A stretch of DNA of 64,000 nt from positions 62,001 to 126,000 of the forward strand of contig NZ_BDAP01000005.1 of the NCBI RefSeq assembly GCF_001598915.1, read 5' to 3'. Each line of letters opens with the position of its first letter. The stretch's first letter is position 1. The DNA comes from Williamsia muralis NBRC 105860. Lineage in GTDB: Bacteria; Actinomycetota; Actinomycetes; Mycobacteriales; Mycobacteriaceae. The position numbers and the translations under genes were made by a program. Of the stretch, positions 16,922 to 24,558 are shown one piece after another. Below the pieces are notes generated by a model. That model had not been told where the DNA came from. It searched no databases and saw only the letters and a list, made by a program, of their open reading frames with translations.

Positions 16922-17440
16922 GGAGTCGATGTCATCGTGTCGCACTGGGCGATTGCCCGCCCGGAACTCGATGTTTCGGCGCTGAAGGTTTTCGGTCGAC
17001 TCCACCGGAGCTTCCTCATCTACAAGAGCGAGATCTCCGAGACCTTCGACAAACACCACATCACCGACTCCGGTTTCGATGTACTGGCGTGCCTGAGGCG
17101 TTCGGTGCCACATCACCGATTGACCGCGGGTCAACTCGCAGAACAGACGCTGGTCACCACGGGCGGGTTGTCGCTTCGGGTCAAACGGCTCGAGGATGCC
17201 GGCTTGGTCACTCGTTCCAAAGACGCCGGCGACGCCCGGGTCGTGTACGTCGAACTCACACCGGCGGGAGCCGCCCTCGTCGACAGGGTTGCCGAGGAAC
17301 ACTTCGCCAAACTCCATTCCATGCTTGGTCAGCTCACCGAGGACGAAGCCTCCACGTTGGCCTCACTCCTGACCAAACTCGAGACCTCGGCCCGCTCGGT
17401 GGCGCACGACGACAGCGCGGATTCTGGTTTTCCCGGCTGA
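16916..17440 (+). CDS. MarR-family transcriptional regulator
   Basis: A 174-residue winged-helix regulator: recognition helix region LTAGQLAEQTLVTTGGLSLR, then KRLEDAGLVTRSKDAGDAR, and wing VYVELTPAGAALV, as in MarR. It is transcribed toward a large catabolic operon whose promoter carries tandem palindromes (17586-17629), so it is the obvious candidate repressor, relieved by a pathway substrate. It lies just outside the right repeat of the tRNA island and is not part of it. The ligand cannot be deduced. Confidence 0.88.
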   Translation: MDGVDVIVSHWAIARPELDVSALKVFGRLHRSFLIYKSEISETFDKHHITDSGFDVLACLRRSVPHHRLTAGQLAEQTLVTTGGLSLRVKRLEDAGLVTRSKDAGDARVVYVELTPAGAALVDRVAEEHFAKLHSMLGQLTEDEASTLASLLTKLETSARSVAHDDSADSGFPG

Positions 17441-17578
17441 TTCAAGCCCCGTCTGACGAACTTTCTCAAACTTTTTTCGCGACCAAGTGATCGCCACCAC
17501 ACCCCGTGTGACCTGCGTCTCGCTGATTTCGGGCGTGTAAATCTGCCGCTACAAAGCCCTACGCTGGGCGTTCTGGCG

Positions 17579-17607
17579 TTGACCTCTTAGCGCTAAGGGA
17601 TTACAAC
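17579..17607 (+). promoter_or_regulatory. Promoter of the catabolic operon
   Basis: TTGACC (17579-17584) and TACAAC (17602-17607) are separated by 17 bp. The first operator palindrome sits in the spacer and the second overlaps the -10 and start region. The leader to ATG 17681 would be about 65 nt. Confidence 0.55.
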
Positions 17608-17629
17608 TATCTTAGCGCAAAGATAGTTG
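17586..17629. promoter_or_regulatory. Tandem operator, probable MarR binding sites
   Basis: Site 1 is the perfect 12-bp palindrome CTTAGCGCTAAG (17586-17597). Site 2 repeats it as CTTAGCGCAAAG (17611-17622), 25 bp further on, inside a longer perfect inverted repeat CAACTATCTT-AGCGCA-AAGATAGTTG (17604-17629). The spacing of about 2.5 helical turns and overlap with the promoter are typical of repression. Confidence 0.65.
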
Positions 17630-17680
17630 CGCATACGGCGCACACGCGCCGGACGTCTAACCCGTCGGAACGGACACCGC

Positions 17681-19228
17681 ATGACACTCGCAGTGAGCGC
17701 CCCGCGCAACCCGGCACCTGCCGCCCACGATCCCGCACCTGATCTCATCGACCGGATCTACGTCGCCGGTAAGTGGGAGCGCGGACAAGGCGAACTGATC
17801 CAGTCGGTAGACCCGGCGACCGGCAGGGTGTTCGCAACCCTGCACGCAGCAACCACCGATACCGTTGATGTCGCAGTCCGCGAGGGTCTTTCAGCAGCGC
17901 GCACGAGCGGTTGGTCGACCATGCTCCCGCACGAGCGGGCGGCCGTCTTGCACCGGATCGGCAACGCAATCGACGACGCCCGCGAACGGATCGCTGCGTT
18001 GCAGACGCTCGACACCGGCAAGACATTGACCGAGACGCGAGCACTTGCAACCAGTGCTGCCAACACTTTTCGATATATGGCCGCGGCGCTGGAAACCATG
18101 GACGGCGCGCTGACGACGCCCCGTGGGCCGTGGCTGACGATGTCGATCCATCGGCCGATGGGCGTGGTCGGAGCGATCACGCCATGGAACTCACCGATTG
18201 CCTCAGACGCGCAGAAGTTTGCGCCCGCTCTGGCCGCCGGTAACGCCGTCATCAGCAAGCCGCCGGTGTGGGCACCCTGGGTGACGCTGCTCCTGGCGCG
18301 CCTGTGCGAGGAAGCCGGACTACCTCCCGGCGTGCTGTCGGTGCTTCCGGGCCCCGGACGGACCGTCGGCGAAGCGCTGGTGCGCCACCCGGACGTGGCG
18401 AAAGTGAGCTTCACGGGTGGAACTTCGACGGGACGGCACCTGGCCCACATCGCCGCCGACAAGCTCATGCCCATCACCCTCGAACTCGGCGGCAAATCAC
18501 CCACCATCGTCTTCGAGGACGCCGACACCGAACGGGCGATCCAGGGAGTGCTGTTCGGCATCTTCTCCTCCAGCGGCCAGAGTTGCATTGCCGGATCCCG
18601 AGTCTTCGTGCAGCGCAGCATTTTCGATTCTTTCACAGACAAACTCGTCGAACGGGCGGCACAGTTGCGCCTCGGCCCCGGAACGGATCCGAACACCGCC
18701 GTTGCACCGATGATCTCGGCGCAGCACCGCGACTCGGTCGCGTCGATGGTCGATGCTGCCGTCGCGGCCGGCGCCCGTGTACGTCTGGGCGGTGCGCCGC
18801 CCCAAGACGATCGGCTTGAGCACGGCTGCTACTACCCACCCACCATCCTCACCGACGTCACCAACGCGGACGCCATCTGCCAGGAGGAAGTCTTCGGCCC
18901 CGTGGCCGCGATCATGCCGTTCGACGACGAGGCCGACGTCACCACCCAAGCCAACGACACCGTTTACGGGCTCGCCTGCGGTATCTGGACCGAGAACTAC
19001 CGCCGTGCGTTGCGGATCGGTGACGCGATCAACGCCGGCACGGTCTGGGTGAACACCTACAAACAGTTCTCCATCTCCACCCCGTTCACCGGACTTCGTG
19101 ACAGCGGACTGGGCGTCGAGAAGGGACGCGACGCCATTCGCCACTACTCCGATCAGAAAAGCATCTATCTGGACCTCACCGACGCTCCCCTCGCTTGGGG
19201 CGCTCCGATTGAAAGGGCTCGTTCATGA
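17681..19228 (+). CDS. NAD(P)-dependent aldehyde dehydrogenase
   Basis: A 515-residue ALDH-superfamily enzyme: cofactor/active-site Asn segment GAITPWNSPIA, general base Glu in LELGGKSP (about 267), nucleophile Cys in SSGQSCIAGSR (about 301), and EEVFGPVAAIMPF. It oxidises an aldehyde to the acid; as first gene of an operon with an extradiol dioxygenase it could act on a ring-cleavage semialdehyde (inference). ATG 17681 is chosen over an in-frame upstream start at 17627 because that would place the start inside the operator. It overlaps the next gene by 4 nt. Confidence 0.93.
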   Translation: MTLAVSAPRNPAPAAHDPAPDLIDRIYVAGKWERGQGELIQSVDPATGRVFATLHAATTDTVDVAVREGLSAARTSGWSTMLPHERAAVLHRIGNAIDDARERIAALQTLDTGKTLTETRALATSAANTFRYMAAALETMDGALTTPRGPWLTMSIHRPMGVVGAITPWNSPIASDAQKFAPALAAGNAVISKPPVWAPWVTLLLARLCEEAGLPPGVLSVLPGPGRTVGEALVRHPDVAKVSFTGGTSTGRHLAHIAADKLMPITLELGGKSPTIVFEDADTERAIQGVLFGIFSSSGQSCIAGSRVFVQRSIFDSFTDKLVERAAQLRLGPGTDPNTAVAPMISAQHRDSVASMVDAAVAAGARVRLGGAPPQDDRLEHGCYYPPTILTDVTNADAICQEEVFGPVAAIMPFDDEADVTTQANDTVYGLACGIWTENYRRALRIGDAINAGTVWVNTYKQFSISTPFTGLRDSGLGVEKGRDAIRHYSDQKSIYLDLTDAPLAWGAPIERARS

Positions 19229-19593
19229 CCACCTCAACCCAGACCGGCACCGGTTCGGCGCACCCGTACAGTCCGGCTTTCGCCGTCGCCGGTTTCGGAT
19301 TCGTCTCGGGCGCACTGTCCGTCGACGAGAACGGGCGCGCGGTTGCCGGCGTGGAGCCCGCACTCGACGCCGCCGTCGCCAGACTGTCCGAACGACTCGC
19401 AACCATCGACATGACGCTCGACGACGTGGTCAAGACCACCTACTTCGTGACAGACGTGTCTCTGCGGGATGCCGCAAATCTCCACTACGAGAACATCTTC
19501 GATGCGCCGCGCCCGGCCCGGTCATTCGTCGAGGTCGCTGCGTTGCCCTACGGCGCCACGGTCGAGATCGAAGCCATCGCACACCGCTCCTGA
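19225..19593 (+). CDS. RidA family deaminase (with catalytic arginine)
   Basis: A 122-residue RidA/YjgF/UK114 protein with FVSGALSVDENGRAVAG, LDDVVKTTYFVTD and ARSFVEVAALPYGATVEIEA. The Arg in ARSFVEV corresponds to the residue needed for enamine/imine hydrolysis in RidA. Some relatives deaminate 2-aminomuconate in aminophenol catabolism, a tempting role next to a semialdehyde dehydrogenase. ATGA overlap couples it to the dehydrogenase gene. Confidence 0.9.
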   Translation: MTTSTQTGTGSAHPYSPAFAVAGFGFVSGALSVDENGRAVAGVEPALDAAVARLSERLATIDMTLDDVVKTTYFVTDVSLRDAANLHYENIFDAPRPARSFVEVAALPYGATVEIEAIAHRS

Positions 19594-19637
19594 GCCCTAC
19601 CGAAACCCCTTGTCTACACCCACCGAAAGGACACATC

Positions 19638-20156
19638 ATGTCTGCCCCTGAAAAGACCATCTCCGATCTCGACCAGCAGATCGACTCCTGCATTGCGAGC
19701 CGCGACACCCGATACGAAGACTGGGACACCCTCGGGTTCCAGGCAGCCAAGGGCGGGGATCGCTTCAAGCGTGCCCAGATTCGATACATCGGTTCTGGCG
19801 CGACCGGCAATCACGACGGCGACAATCGCACGCTGCCGTCCGAACATTTCACGTTCTCCAACATGCGCCTGCCCGCCGGGGCAGTTGGCCCTGAACACAC
19901 CCACCACGATGTCGAAGAGGTCTTCTTTGTCCTCGAGGGTGAGCTCGAGGTCGCGGTGCATGACGTCGAAGACGGCACCAAGAAGGCCGTGCGACGGCTG
20001 GGCTACCGGGACCTGATCCGGGTCCCCGCCGGTGTGCCCCGCAGCCTTGCCAATGTCGGCGACACGGACGCGTTGTTCTGCGTGATCATCGGCGCTCCCA
20101 AGCCGCAGTTGCCCACCTATCCCCCGAGCTCGGAGATGTTCGGCGTCACCCGCTGA
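19638..20156 (+). CDS. Cupin-domain protein
   Basis: A 172-residue single-cupin protein. Cupin motif 1 is GPEHTHHDVEEVFFVLEGEL, with His and Glu metal ligands. Motif 2 is VPAGVPRSLANVG, where the usual His after VPAGVP is Arg, so the metal site may be altered. It could be a small dioxygenase, isomerase or binding protein in the pathway; I cannot choose. ATG 19638 follows GAAAGGA (19625-19631) and begins MSAPEKTISDLDQQI. The gap to the RidA gene is 44 nt. Confidence 0.85.
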   Translation: MSAPEKTISDLDQQIDSCIASRDTRYEDWDTLGFQAAKGGDRFKRAQIRYIGSGATGNHDGDNRTLPSEHFTFSNMRLPAGAVGPEHTHHDVEEVFFVLEGELEVAVHDVEDGTKKAVRRLGYRDLIRVPAGVPRSLANVGDTDALFCVIIGAPKPQLPTYPPSSEMFGVTR

Positions 20157-20211
20157 CACCGAGTAGCCACACCGACCACCCCACCGACCAACGACACCGA
20201 GAGGAACGGCG

Positions 20212-21165
20212 ATGCACGAACCGACGTCGCGAGTGCTACGCGTACACCAGAAGACCTGGGAAGCCGACGGGGTCACCAGCATCACGCTCGTCGACCCGGC
20301 TGGTGCATCGCTGCCCTCTTGGGAACCGGGTGCACACATCGCCCTGCATCTGCCCGGCGGTCTCGTTCGCGAGTATTCCCTGTGCTCTGATCCCGCAGAC
20401 ACAACGCTGTGGACAGTCGCCGTCCTGCGCGCCGAACAGTCAAGGGGCGGAAGCACTCTCGTTCATGATCAGCTGTCCGTAGGTGCATTGATCGAGGTCG
20501 ACGGCCCCCGCAACGCTTTCGAGCTCGACCCCGATGCGCAAGAACACCTGCTGGTGGCAGGAGGCGTCGGCATCACCCCGATCGTTGCAATGATGCGCAG
20601 GCTGAACAACGACGGCAGTGCGTGGAAAATGCTCTACGCGGGCCGCTCCAGGACCTCCATGGCTTTTGTCGACGAGGTGGCGGGTCACGTGGGGCAGTCG
20701 ATCGTTCATGCGGACGACGAGAACGGCGGCCTTGCGGACCTGGCGTCGTTTGTCGGGTCAGCCGGACCCGGCGCGGTGGTCTACTGCTGCGGGCCGGCAG
20801 CGCTGCTCGACGCAGTCGCAGCGGTCACGCCGACCGGTGTCACGCTGCGGACCGAGCGATTCTCCGCGCCGCCTGCCGCCGCTCCCGCTGTCGACGAATC
20901 TGCATTCGACGTTGTCCTCGAACGCAGCGGGACCCGGCTACAGGTGGGTCCCGATGTGTCCGTCCTCGATGCACTGATCGACGCAGGCGTCGATGTTCCG
21001 AGTTCCTGCACCGAAGGAATCTGCGGCACGTGCGAGGTGGGCGTTGTCAAGGGCGACGTCGACCACCGCGACTTCCTGCTCAGCGAGTCCGAACACGCCG
21101 CGAACACGACCATGTTCCCTTGCGTATCCCGCTGCCGCTCTGCCGAACTCGTACTCGACCTCTGA
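20212..21165 (+). CDS. Phthalate dioxygenase reductase-type oxidoreductase (FMN, NADH, 2Fe-2S)
   Basis: A 317-residue class IA-type reductase. The flavin-binding barrel has REYSLCSD and the NAD-binding domain begins LLVAGGVGITPIVAMMRRL. The C-terminal plant-type 2Fe-2S domain has CTEGICGTCEVG (about 265) and a fourth Cys in MFPCVSRC. The order flavin-NAD-ferredoxin is that of PDR/VanB. It would pass electrons from NADH to the Rieske oxygenase encoded at 26922-28013 in the same operon. ATG 20212 follows GAGAGGAACGGCG. Confidence 0.92.
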   Translation: MHEPTSRVLRVHQKTWEADGVTSITLVDPAGASLPSWEPGAHIALHLPGGLVREYSLCSDPADTTLWTVAVLRAEQSRGGSTLVHDQLSVGALIEVDGPRNAFELDPDAQEHLLVAGGVGITPIVAMMRRLNNDGSAWKMLYAGRSRTSMAFVDEVAGHVGQSIVHADDENGGLADLASFVGSAGPGAVVYCCGPAALLDAVAAVTPTGVTLRTERFSAPPAAAPAVDESAFDVVLERSGTRLQVGPDVSVLDALIDAGVDVPSSCTEGICGTCEVGVVKGDVDHRDFLLSESEHAANTTMFPCVSRCRSAELVLDL

Positions 21166-21176
21166 CAGGAGTGCTC

Positions 21177-22175
21177 ATGCTCTACTCCCAACTCCCGGTA
21201 ATCACCGACACGCCGGTGTGCACGTTGCGCAGTCTGCGTTCCGTCGCGCTCAGCGTTCCCGACCCCGCTGCCTCTCGCGATTTCTATCACGAGGTGTGGG
21301 GCCTGTCGACAGTGGACGAGGACGGCGACCGGTTCTGGCTACGAGCCACCGGCACAGACCATCACGTCCTCGACCTGCGACGAGGTGATTCGAATGCGCT
21401 CGGCCACATCAGCTTTGCCGTCGGCACGCCACGCGAGGTCGACGACGCCGCTCGAGCGCTCGACCGAATCGGGGTGCCGATGCTGCGCACACCGGGGCTG
21501 CTCGACGACGCGGGCGGTGGCTACGGCCTGCAATTGGTCGATCCGGAGGGACGTGTGGTGGAACTATCTGCCGACACGTTCGCCGTCTCCGCTCAGGAAC
21601 CAGCCGGCCGAAGGGCCGTCCCCCGCAAGATCGCGCACGTCGTCCTCAACACCACCGACATCGAGCGCACCGCGGCCTTCTACACCCAGGTGCTGGGGAT
21701 GCGCATCTCGGACTGGTCGGAACGCCAGATGACGTTCCTGCGATGCAACTCCGACCATCACGTCATCGCCCTCAATCAGGCACCGTGGGCTTCGCTCAAC
21801 CACATCGCCTACGAGATGCCTACCATCGACCACTTCATGAGAGGCATCGGAAGCTTGCACTCTCATGGCATTTCGCCACAGTGGGGGCCAGGCAGGCACG
21901 GCCCCGGTGACAACACGTTCTCGTACTTCACCGACCCTGCCGGCCTCGTGTGCGAGTACACCTCAGAGGTTGCGCAGATCGACGAGGATGCCTGGCTCTG
22001 CCGCACGTGGCGTCGAACTGCCGAGCTGTCCGACCAGTGGGGAACGGCGGGTCCCCCCACCGCGACCGTCCGTTCAGCGATGGCAGGAATACCGGACCCA
22101 GGCGCCCGAGCTCTGGTGACCGCCCGCGACGCCGACTATTTCTACGGCGCCTTGCAGACGGTGGGCACGTCATGA
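21177..22175 (+). CDS. Type I extradiol ring-cleavage dioxygenase (VOC superfamily)
   Basis: A 332-residue protein of two VOC modules. The N-terminal one (ALSVPDPAASRDFYHEVWGL) lacks a metal site. The C-terminal one carries the Fe(II) triad at BphC-like positions: His in KIAHVVL (about 153), His in LNHIAYE (about 208) and Glu in VCEYTSE (about 260). It also has HHVIAL and GRHGPGDNTFSYFTDPAG, the second-sphere His/Tyr signature. It should open a catechol-type ring meta to the hydroxyls. ATG 21177 follows AGGAG (21167-21171). Its end overlaps the next gene by 4 nt. The substrate is unknown. Confidence 0.88.
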   Translation: MLYSQLPVITDTPVCTLRSLRSVALSVPDPAASRDFYHEVWGLSTVDEDGDRFWLRATGTDHHVLDLRRGDSNALGHISFAVGTPREVDDAARALDRIGVPMLRTPGLLDDAGGGYGLQLVDPEGRVVELSADTFAVSAQEPAGRRAVPRKIAHVVLNTTDIERTAAFYTQVLGMRISDWSERQMTFLRCNSDHHVIALNQAPWASLNHIAYEMPTIDHFMRGIGSLHSHGISPQWGPGRHGPGDNTFSYFTDPAGLVCEYTSEVAQIDEDAWLCRTWRRTAELSDQWGTAGPPTATVRSAMAGIPDPGARALVTARDADYFYGALQTVGTS

Positions 22176-22969
22176 CCACCGCATCGGCGGTCCGCGAGCG
22201 CCTGCACGCTGTCGAACGCTCCGCAGAACTCCCGCTCGACGCTCCGCGGACCCTGTTGTTGCACGGGATCGGTGGATCGGCCCGATCATGCGAACCCGTC
22301 GCCGAAAACTTGGCAGCACAGGGATTCTCATCGTGGTGCCTCGATGCGCCGGGATACGGGGAGTCTGCCGATCCGTCGGTCGGCGAAGACCTGGTGGCGA
22401 CAGTCATCGAGTTTCTCGAGGCGGTCTCACCAACGCTCCCCGTCGTGCTGCTCGGCACGTCCTGGGGTGGCGTCGTCGCCACTGCGGTGGCCCTTCGTAG
22501 GCCGGACCGGGCCGCGGGGCTTGTCCTGATCGACAGCACCCGGGGCTCGGGCACCACGCCGGAGAAGGCCGCCGCGATGTTGAGCCGCATTGACGAATTC
22601 GTGGCGGTCGGCGGCGCGACGGTTGCGTTGCAAAGAGCGCCACGGTTGACCGCACCCGGTGCGGATCCCGCAATCGTCACCAAGGTTCACGACTCGATGG
22701 CAGCCCTGCGGCTACCCGGGTTCCGGGCGGCAGCCGAGTACATGGCAGCAACCGACCACGGGCCGTACCTGCAGAACATTTCCTGCCCCACACTCATTCT
22801 CGTTGGTGAGCACGACGTCGTCACCGGAGTGGACGAGTCACGATTGCTGGCCGAGCGCATCCCAGGCGCACTGCTGCGCATCTTGCCCGACGCCGGTCAC
22901 GTCGCCATCCAGGAACAGCCGGAAAACGTCGCCGACATGGTCGCAGAGTTCATCAGGACGCTGCCGTGA
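22172..22969 (+). CDS. Alpha/beta hydrolase, probable meta-cleavage-product hydrolase
   Basis: A 265-residue alpha/beta-hydrolase with oxyanion region LLLHGIGGSARSCEP, nucleophile elbow GTSWGG, acid residue in GEHDVVT and catalytic His in DAGHVAIQE. Directly after an extradiol dioxygenase it most simply hydrolyses the C-C bond of the ring-fission product. Esterase or amidase activity is possible. ATGA overlap with the dioxygenase and with the following SDR. Confidence 0.88.
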   Translation: MTTASAVRERLHAVERSAELPLDAPRTLLLHGIGGSARSCEPVAENLAAQGFSSWCLDAPGYGESADPSVGEDLVATVIEFLEAVSPTLPVVLLGTSWGGVVATAVALRRPDRAAGLVLIDSTRGSGTTPEKAAAMLSRIDEFVAVGGATVALQRAPRLTAPGADPAIVTKVHDSMAALRLPGFRAAAEYMAATDHGPYLQNISCPTLILVGEHDVVTGVDESRLLAERIPGALLRILPDAGHVAIQEQPENVADMVAEFIRTLP

Positions 22970-23709
22970 ACGCCGGGACCGTGGTGGTCACCGGCGGCGG
23001 ACGCGGACTGGGGCGAGCCATTGCCGGACGGCTCTGCGGCGAGGGCCATCACGTGGTGATCGCCGAACGTGATCCCGACACCGCGCATGCCGCAGCCGAA
23101 GACCTCGTCGCCGCCGGGGGCCTCGCGACGGCCGTCGTCACCGACATCGGAGATGTCGAGTCCGTCCGCGCCCTGGCCGACGAGCTGGAGCGTCTCGACT
23201 CTCACCTGGTTGGCCTGGTGAACAATGCCGCGATCGCCGACGGTGTCGGAGGTGCGACCTTCTTCGAGCTGGCCGACGACGAGTTCGACCGGGTCACCGA
23301 CGTCAACGTTCGAGGTACCTGGTCGGTGACCAAATACCTGTGGCCGCAACTGCTTGCCGCTCGCGGCGCCGTCGTGAACATCGCCTCTGACGTAGCCATG
23401 TACGGCTCGCCGCGTCTGGTGCACTACGTGTCGTCAAAGGCGGCGGTGATCGGCATGACGCGATCCATGGCCCGCGACGCCGGCGAGTACGGAGTACGAG
23501 TCAACGCAGTGGCCCCCGGACTGATTCGTATCGAGGCGACGGAAACCGTTCCCGACGAGCGGTACCGGACCTATGCCGACGGTCGCGCGCTCTCACGCGA
23601 GCAAACACCCGACGATGTCGCCGGCGTCGTGCGCTTCCTGCTGTCAGACGACGCCGCGTTCGTCACCGGACAAACCATCGTCGTCGACGGCGGATTCATC
23701 TTTCGCTGA
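22966..23709 (+). CDS. Short-chain dehydrogenase/reductase, classical
   Basis: A 247-residue SDR with cofactor loop TGGGRGLGRA, VNNAA, catalytic Ser in VNIASDV, and intact YVSSK. C-terminal FVTGQTIVVDGGF is standard. In a Rieske dioxygenase pathway an SDR often dehydrogenates a cis-dihydrodiol; that assignment is plausible but unproven, since a second SDR follows. It overlaps the hydrolase by 4 nt. Confidence 0.9.
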   Translation: MNAGTVVVTGGGRGLGRAIAGRLCGEGHHVVIAERDPDTAHAAAEDLVAAGGLATAVVTDIGDVESVRALADELERLDSHLVGLVNNAAIADGVGGATFFELADDEFDRVTDVNVRGTWSVTKYLWPQLLAARGAVVNIASDVAMYGSPRLVHYVSSKAAVIGMTRSMARDAGEYGVRVNAVAPGLIRIEATETVPDERYRTYADGRALSREQTPDDVAGVVRFLLSDDAAFVTGQTIVVDGGFIFR

Positions 23710-23747
23710 CGCCGGCAACACGAACAAATACGCCACAAGGAGAACCG

Positions 23748-24530
23748 ATGGACCTGCAGTTGAAGGGACGCCGCATTCTGATCACCGGTGCCAGCTCCGG
23801 CATCGGGCTTGCGACGGCACGACTGCTTGCGGCAGAAGGTGCGACGCTCGCCCTGTGTGCACGCGACGAATCCCGGTTACGCACCGCGACAGCCGAACTG
23901 GCGGCGATTACCGATGTCGTCACGGCGGCCTGCGATGTCACCGACAGAGGGTCGGTGAACACCTTCGTCAGCCGCGCCATCGATTCACTCGGTGGAATCG
24001 ACGGTGTTGTGTGTAATGCCGGCAAGTCGTTGATGCGCACCCTCGACGAGACCACCGACGACGAGGTCCGAGACGAGTTCGACCTCAAGATCTTCGGGGC
24101 TCTCAACGTGGTCCGCGCGGCACGAAAGGCGTTGGCGGCGTCCGACGCGGGTTCGATCGTGATGGTCAACGCCATCTTGTCGCGTCAGCCCGAATTGCGG
24201 CTCGCCGTCACCGCAGCTGCCCGAGCCGCGCTGCTCAACCTGTCACGTTCCCTCGCAGACGATCTCGCGCCCGAAGGCATCCGGGTCAACTCGGTTCTGC
24301 TGGGCCTGGTCGACACCGGGCAGTGGCAACGTCGATTTCAGGAGAACGGTTCGGGTGTCGACTTCGACACCTGGAGCGCTGACATAGCGCAGGACCGGAG
24401 GATCGCGCTCGGTCGTTTCGGAACCGCCGACGAACTCGCTTTTCCCATCTCCACACTGCTCTCACCGCGCAACAGCTACATGACCGGAGCATCCCTCGAC
24501 GTCGGTGGCGGAGTCCACCGCTACGTCTGA
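23748..24530 (+). CDS. SDR-fold protein lacking the YxxxK motif
   Basis: A 260-residue SDR with a good NAD(P) loop TGASSGIGLATA and VCNAGKS. Where YxxxK should be the sequence reads VTAAARAALLNLSRSL: both Tyr and Lys are absent. The fold and cofactor site are kept (GIRVNSVLLGLVDT). Similar Tyr/Lys-lacking SDRs exist near ThDP enzymes, but I cannot name a reaction. It may bind cofactor or substrate without classical reductase chemistry. ATG 23748 follows AAGGAGAACCG. The SDR before it has a normal motif, so one catalytic dehydrogenase is present anyway. Confidence 0.85.
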   Translation: MDLQLKGRRILITGASSGIGLATARLLAAEGATLALCARDESRLRTATAELAAITDVVTAACDVTDRGSVNTFVSRAIDSLGGIDGVVCNAGKSLMRTLDETTDDEVRDEFDLKIFGALNVVRAARKALAASDAGSIVMVNAILSRQPELRLAVTAAARAALLNLSRSLADDLAPEGIRVNSVLLGLVDTGQWQRRFQENGSGVDFDTWSADIAQDRRIALGRFGTADELAFPISTLLSPRNSYMTGASLDVGGGVHRYV

Positions 24531-24558
24531 CGCATTCACCGAACATCAGGAGAAGACG

